Shown piece after piece: positions 57,870-64,000 of a stretch of 64,000 nucleotides of DNA (position 1 is its first letter; each line of letters begins with the position of its first letter). The translations under genes were made by a program, and so were the position numbers. The stretch is taken from positions 89,232,438 through 89,296,437 of the forward strand of contig OW121743.1 of assembly GCA_933228675.1 (NCBI GenBank), given 5' to 3'. Under the pieces are notes generated by a model. That model did not search any database, was not told the DNA's origin, and saw nothing but the letters and a program-made list of their open reading frames with translations. The DNA comes from Stomorhina lunata. Taxonomy: Eukaryota; Arthropoda; Insecta; Diptera; Rhiniidae.

Positions 57870-59556
57870 AATTGACTTAGAATTTGTGCTTAAATTTTTT
57901 TCTAATACCAGGCAAACATTATGCAGCAGAAAGCAAATTTGATCATGTATACAATTTTCAATTGCTTATAACTCGCAAACTACTTGACGTATTGTAACGA
58001 TATTGATGTGAAATGATAGATACGAGTTCCTTCTTTAATTCTAGAAACTATTTTAACGCCCACTGCCACACCCTCATAGTGAAAAGTAGAAATATCGTAC
58101 AGATAAATTTATCTAAAAATTATATTATCTCAAAAGTTCGTGTTGCGGCAAAAAACTCGTTTTTTGTATTTTGTGGTGAAGGGTATCGTATGGTCGGGCT
58201 TGACCGACTATATATAGCACTTTTTACTTGTTTCAATTGACTTAGAGTTTGTGGTTAAATCTTTTTCTAAAACCAGGCAAACATTATGCAGCAGAAAGCA
58301 AATTTGATCATGTATACAATTTTCAATTGCTTATAACTCGCAAACTACTTGACGTATGGTAACAATATTGATGTGAAATGATAGATACGAGTTTCTTCTT
58401 TAATTCCAGAAATTATTTTAACGCCCACTGCCACACCCTCATAGTGAAAAGTAGAAATATCGTACAGATACTTAAATATTTTGGAAATTTCAAATGTAAG
58501 ACATTGCTTATAACTCGCAAACTACTTGACGTATTGTCACAATATTGATGTCAAATGATAGATACGAGTTCCTTCTTTAATTCTAGAAATTATTTTAACG
58601 CCCACTGCCATACCCTCATAGTGAAAAGTAGAAATATCGTACAGATAAATTTATCTAAAAATTATATTATCTCAAAAGTTCGTGTTGCGGCAAAAAACTC
58701 GTTTTTTGTATTTTGTGGTGAAGGGTATCGTATGGTCGGGCTTGACTGACTATATATAGCACTTTTTACTAGTTTCAATTGACTTAGAATTTGTGCTTAA
58801 ATTTTTTTCTAATACCAGGCAAACATTATGCAGCAGAAAGCAAATTTGATCATGTATACAATTTTCAATTGCTTATAACTCGCAAACTACTTGACGTATT
58901 GTAACGATATTGATGTCAAATAATAGCTACGAGTTTCTTCTTTAATTCTAGAAATTATTTTAACGCCCACTGCCACACCCTCATAGTGAAAAGTAGAAAT
59001 ATCGTACAGATAAATTTATCTAAGAATTATATTATCTCAAAAGTTCGTGTTGCGGCAAAAAACTCGTTTTTTTTTATTTTGTGGTGAAGGGTATCGTATG
59101 GTCGGCTTGACCGACTATAATAGATAGATAGCACTTTTTACTAGTTTCAATTGACTTAGAATTTGTGCTTAAATTTTTTTCTAATACCAGGCAAACATTA
59201 TGCAGCAGAAAGCAAATTTGATCATGTATACAATTTTCAATTGCTTATAACTCGCAAACTACTTGACGTATTGTAACGAAATGATAGATACGAGTTCCTT
59301 CTTTAATTCTAGAAACTATTTTAACGCCCACTGCCATGCCCTCATAGTGAAAAGTAGAAATATCGTACAGATACTTAAATATTTTGGAAATTTCAAATGT
59401 AAGTCATGTTCCATTGCTTATAACTCGCAAACTACTTGACGGATTGTAACGATATTGATGTCAAATAATAGCTACGAGTTTCTTCTTTAATTGTAGAAAT
59501 TATTTTAACGCCCACTGCCACGCCCTCATAGTGAAAAGTAGAAATATCGTACAGAT
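57870..59556 (+). repeat. ~1.7-kb higher-order block of D, copy 1
   Basis: Repeated with very few differences at 60240-61923, offset about 2367 bp. Both copies share the private variant GTTTGTGGTTAAATC (near 58246 and 60613) and the same order of monomer forms. Similarity ends in the middle of a subunit, as expected from unequal exchange. Confidence 0.8.
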
Positions 59557-60239
59557 AAATTTATCTAAGAATTATATTATCTCAAAAGTTCGTGTTGCGG
59601 CAAAAAACTCGTTTTTTTATTTTGTGGTGAAGGGTATCGTATGGTCTGTTTGACCGACTATAATAGATAGCACTTTTTACTAGTTTCAATTGACTTAGAA
59701 TTTGTGCTTAAATTTTTTTCTAATACCAGGCAAACATTATGCAGCAGAAAGCAAATTTGATCATGTATACAATTTTCAATTGCTTATAACTCGCAAACTA
59801 CTTGACGTATTGTAACGATATTGATGTCAACTGATAGATACGAGTTCCTTCTTTAATTCTAGAAACTTTTTCAACGCCCACTGCCACACCCTCATAGTGA
59901 AAAGTAGAAATATCGTACAGATACTTAAATATTTTGGAAATTTCAAATGTAAGTCATGTTCCATTGCTTAAAACTCGCAAACTACTTGACGTATTGTAAC
60001 GATATTGATGTCAAATGATAGATACGAGTTCCTTCTTTAATTCTAGAAATTATTTTAACGCCCACTGCCATGCCCTCATAGTGAAAAGTTGAAATATCGT
60101 ACAGATAAATTTATCTAAAAATTATATTATCTCAAAAGTTTGTGTTGCGGCAAAAAACTCGTTTTTTGTATTTTGTGGTGAAGGGTATCGTATGGTCGGG
60201 CTTGACCGACTATATATAGCACTTTTTACTTGTTTCAAT

Positions 60240-61923
60240 TGACTTGGAATTTGTGCTTAAATTTTTTTCTAATACCAGGCAAACATTATGCAGCAGAAAG
60301 CAAATTTGATCATGTATACAATTTTCAATTGCTTATAACTCGCAAACTACTTGACGTATTGTAACGATATTGATGTGAAATGATAGATACGAGTTCCTTC
60401 TTTAATTCTAGAAACTATTTTAACGCCCACTGCCACACCCTCATAGTGAAAAGTAGAAATATCGTACAGATAAATTTATCTAAAAATTATATTATCTCAA
60501 AAGTTCGTGTTGCGGCAAAAAACTCGTTTTTTGTATTTTGTGGTGAAGGGTATCGTATGGTCGGGCTTGACCGACTATATATAGCACTTTTTACTTGTTT
60601 CAATTGACTTAGAGTTTGTGGTTAAATCTTTTTCTAAAACCAGGCAAACATTATGCAGCAGAAAGCAAATTTGATCATGTATACAATTTTCAATTGCTTA
60701 TAACTCGCAAACTACTTGACGTATTGTAACAATATTGATGTGAAATGATAGATACGAGTTTCTTCTTTAATTCCAGAAATTATTTTAACGCCCACTGCCA
60801 CACCCTCATAGTGAAAAGTAGAAATATCGTACAGATACTTAAATATTTTGGAAATTTCAAATGTAAGACATTGCTTATAACTCGCAAACTACTTGACGTA
60901 TTGTCACAATATTGATGTCAAATGATAGATACGAGTTCCTTCTTTAATTCTAGAAATTATTTTAACGCCCACTGCCATACCCTCATAGTGAAAAGTAGAA
61001 ATATCGTACAGATAAATTTATCTAAAAATTATATTATCTCAAAAGTTCGTGTTGCGGCAAAAAACTCGTTTTTTGTATTTTGTGGTGAAGGGTATCGTAT
61101 GGTCGGGCTTGACTGACTATATATAGCACTTTTTACTAGTTTCAATTGACTTAGAATTTGTGCTTAAATTTTTTTCTAATACCAGGCAAACATTATGCAG
61201 CAGAAAGCAAATTTGATCATGTATACAATTTTCAATTGCTTATAACTCGCAAACTACTTGACGTATTGTAACGATATTGATGTCAAATAATAGCTACGAG
61301 TTTCTTCTTTAATTCTAGAAATTATTTTAACGCCCACTGCCACACCCTCATAGTGAAAAGTAGAAATATCGTACAGATAAATTTATCTAAGAATTATATT
61401 ATCTCAAAAGTTCGTGTTGCGGCAAAAAACTCGTTTTTTTTTATTTTGTGGTGAAGGGTATCGTATGGTCGGCTTGACCGACTATAATAGATAATAGCAC
61501 TTTTTACTAGTTTCAATTGACTTAGAATTTGTGCTTAAATTTTTTTCTAATACCAGGCAAACATTATGCAGCAGAAAGCAAATTTGATCATGTATACAAT
61601 TTTCAATTGCTTATAACTCGCAAACTACTTGACGTATTGTAACGAAATGATAGATACGAGTTCCTTCTTTAATTCTAGAAACTATTTTAACGCCCACTGC
61701 CATGCCCTCATAGTGAAAAGTAGAAATATCGTACAGATACTTAAATATTTTGGAAATTTCAAATGTAAGTCATGTTCCATTGCTTATAACTCGCAAACTA
61801 CTTGACGGATTGTAACGATATTGATGTCAAATAATAGCTACGAGTTTCTTCTTTAATTGTAGAAATTATTTTAACGCCCACTGCCACGCCCTCATAGTGA
61901 AAAGTAGAAATATCGTACAGATA
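60240..61923 (+). repeat. ~1.7-kb higher-order block of D, copy 2
   Basis: Second copy of the block described at 57870-59556. After about 61923 this copy switches to the TACTTAAATATTTTGG subunit ending, where copy 1 has the AGATAAATTTATCT ending. Confidence 0.8.
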
Positions 61924-64000
61924 CTTAAATATTTTGGAAATTTCAAATGTAAGTCATGTTCCATTGCTTATAACTCGCAAACTACTTGACGTATTGTAAC
62001 GATATTGATGTCAAATGATAGATACGAGTTCCTTCTTTAATTCTAGAAATTATTTTAACGCCCACTGCCATACCCTCATAGTGAAAAGTAGAAATATCGT
62101 ACAGATAAATTTACCTAAAAATTATATTATCTCAAAAGTTCGTGTTGCGGCAAAAAACTCGTTTTTTGTACTTTGTGGTCGGGCTTGACCGACTATATAT
62201 AGCACTTTTTACTTGTTTCATTGACTTAGAATTTGTGCTTAAATTTTTTTTCTAATACCAGGCAAACATTATGCAGCAGAAAGCTAATTTGATCATGTAT
62301 ACAATTTTCAATTGCTTATAACTCGCAAACTACTTGACGTATTGTAACGATATTGATGTCAAATGATAGATACGAGTTCCTTCTTTAATTCTAGAAACTA
62401 TTTTAACGCCCACTGCCACACCCTCATAGTGAAAAGTAGAAATATCGTACAGATACTTAAATATTTTGGAAATTTCAAATGTAAGACATTGCTTATAACT
62501 CGCAAACTACTTGACGTATTGTAACGATATTGATGTCAAATAATAGCTACGAGTTTCTTCTTTAATTGTAGAAATTATTTTAACGCCCACTGCCACGCCC
62601 TCATAGTGAAAAGTAGAAATATCGTACAGATAAATTTATCTAAGAATTATATTATCTCAAAAGTTCGTGTTGCGGCAAAAAACTCGTTTTTTTATTTTGT
62701 GGTGAAGGGTATCGTATGGTCTGTTTGACCGACTATAATAGATAGCACTTTTTACTAGTTTCAATTGACTTAGAATTTGTGCTTAAATTTTTTTTCTAAT
62801 ACCAGGCAAACATTATGCAGCAGAAAGCAAATTTGATCATGTATACAATTTTCAATTGCTTATAACTCACAAACTACTTGACGTATTGTAACGATATTGA
62901 TGTCAACTGATAGATACGAGTTCCTTCTTTAATTCTAGAAACTTTTTCAACGCCCACTGCCACACCCTCATAGTGAAAAGTAGAAATATCGTACAGATAC
63001 TTAAATATTTTGGAAATTTCAAATGTAAGTCATGTTCCATTGCTTATAACTCGCAAACTACTTGACGTATTGTAACGATATTGATGTCAAATGATAGATA
63101 CGAGTTCCTTCTTTAATTCTAGAAATTATTTTAACGCCCACTGCCATACCCTCATAGTGAAAAGTAGAAATATCGTACAGATAAATTTATCTAAAAATTA
63201 TATTATCTCAAAAGTTCGTGTTGCGGCAAAAAACTCGTTTTTTGTACTTTGTGGTCGGGCTTGACCGACTATATATAGCACTTTTTACTAGTTTCAATTG
63301 ACTTAGAATTTGTGCTTAAATTTTTTTCTAATACCAGGCAAACATTATGCAGCAGAAAGCAAATTTGATCATGTATACAATTTTGAATTGCTTATAACTC
63401 GCAAACTACTTGACGTATTGTAACGATATTGATGTGAAATGATAGATTCGAGTTCCTTCTTTAATTCTAGAAACTATTTTAACGCCCACTGCCACACCCT
63501 CATAGTGAAAAGTAGAAATATCGTACAGATACTTAAATATTTTGGAAATTTCAAATGTAAGTCATGTTCCATTGCTTATAACTCGCAAACTACTTGACGT
63601 ATTGTAACGATATTGATGTCAAATGATAGATACGAGTTCCTTCTTTAATTCTAGAAATTATTTTAACGCCCACTGCCATACCCTCATAGTGAAAAGTAGA
63701 AATATCGTACAGATAAATTTATCTAAAAATTATATTATCTCAAAAGTTCGTGTTGCGGCAAAAAACTCGTTTTTTGTATTTTGTGGTGAAGGGTATCGTA
63801 TGGTCGGGCTTGACCGACTATATATAGCACTTTTTACTTGTTTCAATTGACTTAGAATTTGTGCTTAAATTTTTTTTCTAATACCAGGCAAACATTATGC
63901 AGCAGAAAGCAAATTTGATCATGTATACAATTTTCAATTGCTTATAACTCGCAAACTACTTGACGTATTGTAACGATATTGATGTCAAATGATAGATACG

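Larger units (their letters stand above)
50890..64000 (+). repeat. Satellite-like array, family D (365/550/~700-bp forms), continues past window
   Basis: A subunit of ~185 bp starts ATTGCTTATAACTCGCAAAC and passes through CGCCCACTGCCA and CTCATAGTGAAAAGTAGAAA. It ends either in ACTTAAATATTTTGGAAA or in AGATAAATTTATCT (palindrome). The second ending leads into a ~180-bp tail with GTTGCGGCAAAAAACTCG, GTGGTGAAGGGTAT, GGTCGGGCTTGACCGAC, TTTTTACTTGTTT and CAGGCAAACATTATGCAGCA. Counting that last motif gives 26 monomers. Spacings cluster at about 365, 545 and 700 bp, that is zero, one or two extra subunits. Repeated open frames of 64-85 codons (for example 51348, 52449, 56587 and 63623) are consequences of the array. 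Confidence 0.93.

Noticed and set aside
51348..63850. A recurring 64-85 codon open frame (MIDTSSFF start) in the D array
   Set aside because: It recurs only because the monomer recurs and is broken in about 11 of 26 monomers. Its C-terminal part is the non-coding family C terminus, which also gives GEGYRMVGL at 9939-10205.

Overview
This 64-kb window looks like repeat-dominated, AT-rich nuclear DNA from a fly, most likely a calyptrate dipteran (blowfly or house-fly relatives). That is an inference. It rests on short elements carrying a (GTCY)n tract like dipteran mini-me elements, several decayed Tc1/mariner transposases, a LINE with an RNase H domain, and the complete lack of bacterial gene organisation. 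I found no intact protein-coding gene, tRNA or rRNA. Nearly every long open frame is an artefact of a tandem array or a conserved stretch of a non-coding repeat.

Layout. Positions 1-10.2 kb are a mosaic of dispersed elements, called here families A, B and C, with small inverted-repeat transposons nested inside them. A deleted Tc1-like element lies at 6410-7157, MITEs at 3163-3315 and 5834-6291, and a head-to-head pair of family C copies at 8335-10032. From 10.2 to 20.6 kb there is a 29-bp palindromic array (11.0-11.8 kb), a TA-flanked mariner-like deletion derivative (13171-14028), a LINE RNase H remnant split by repeats (14.9-17.4 kb), and a stretch with six copies of a 15-base GC-rich motif (18.5-20.1 kb). 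From 20.6 to 49.3 kb the window is mostly minisatellite arrays with periods of 23-33 bp. Most share the palindromic core CTATAG inside A/T tracts but differ in the linker. Two hammerhead-ribozyme-like motifs, of the kind known from Penelope-like retroelements, sit in small inserts beside or inside these arrays (21730-21775 minus and 38801-38845 plus). From 50.0 to 64.0 kb a satellite-like array (family D) runs off the right edge. It has 365-, 550- and about 700-bp repeat forms and contains the terminal segment of family C in every long monomer. A short inverted stretch of D precedes it.

How the parts relate. About half the window is tandem repeat and much of the rest is transposon debris, as expected for pericentromeric or other heterochromatic DNA, or a piRNA-cluster-like locus. 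The sequence alone cannot show transcription or chromatin state. The strongest leads are the hammerhead motifs, the common-core/variable-linker arrays, and a satellite apparently built from a transposon end. Array boundaries and copy numbers were counted by eye and are approximate.
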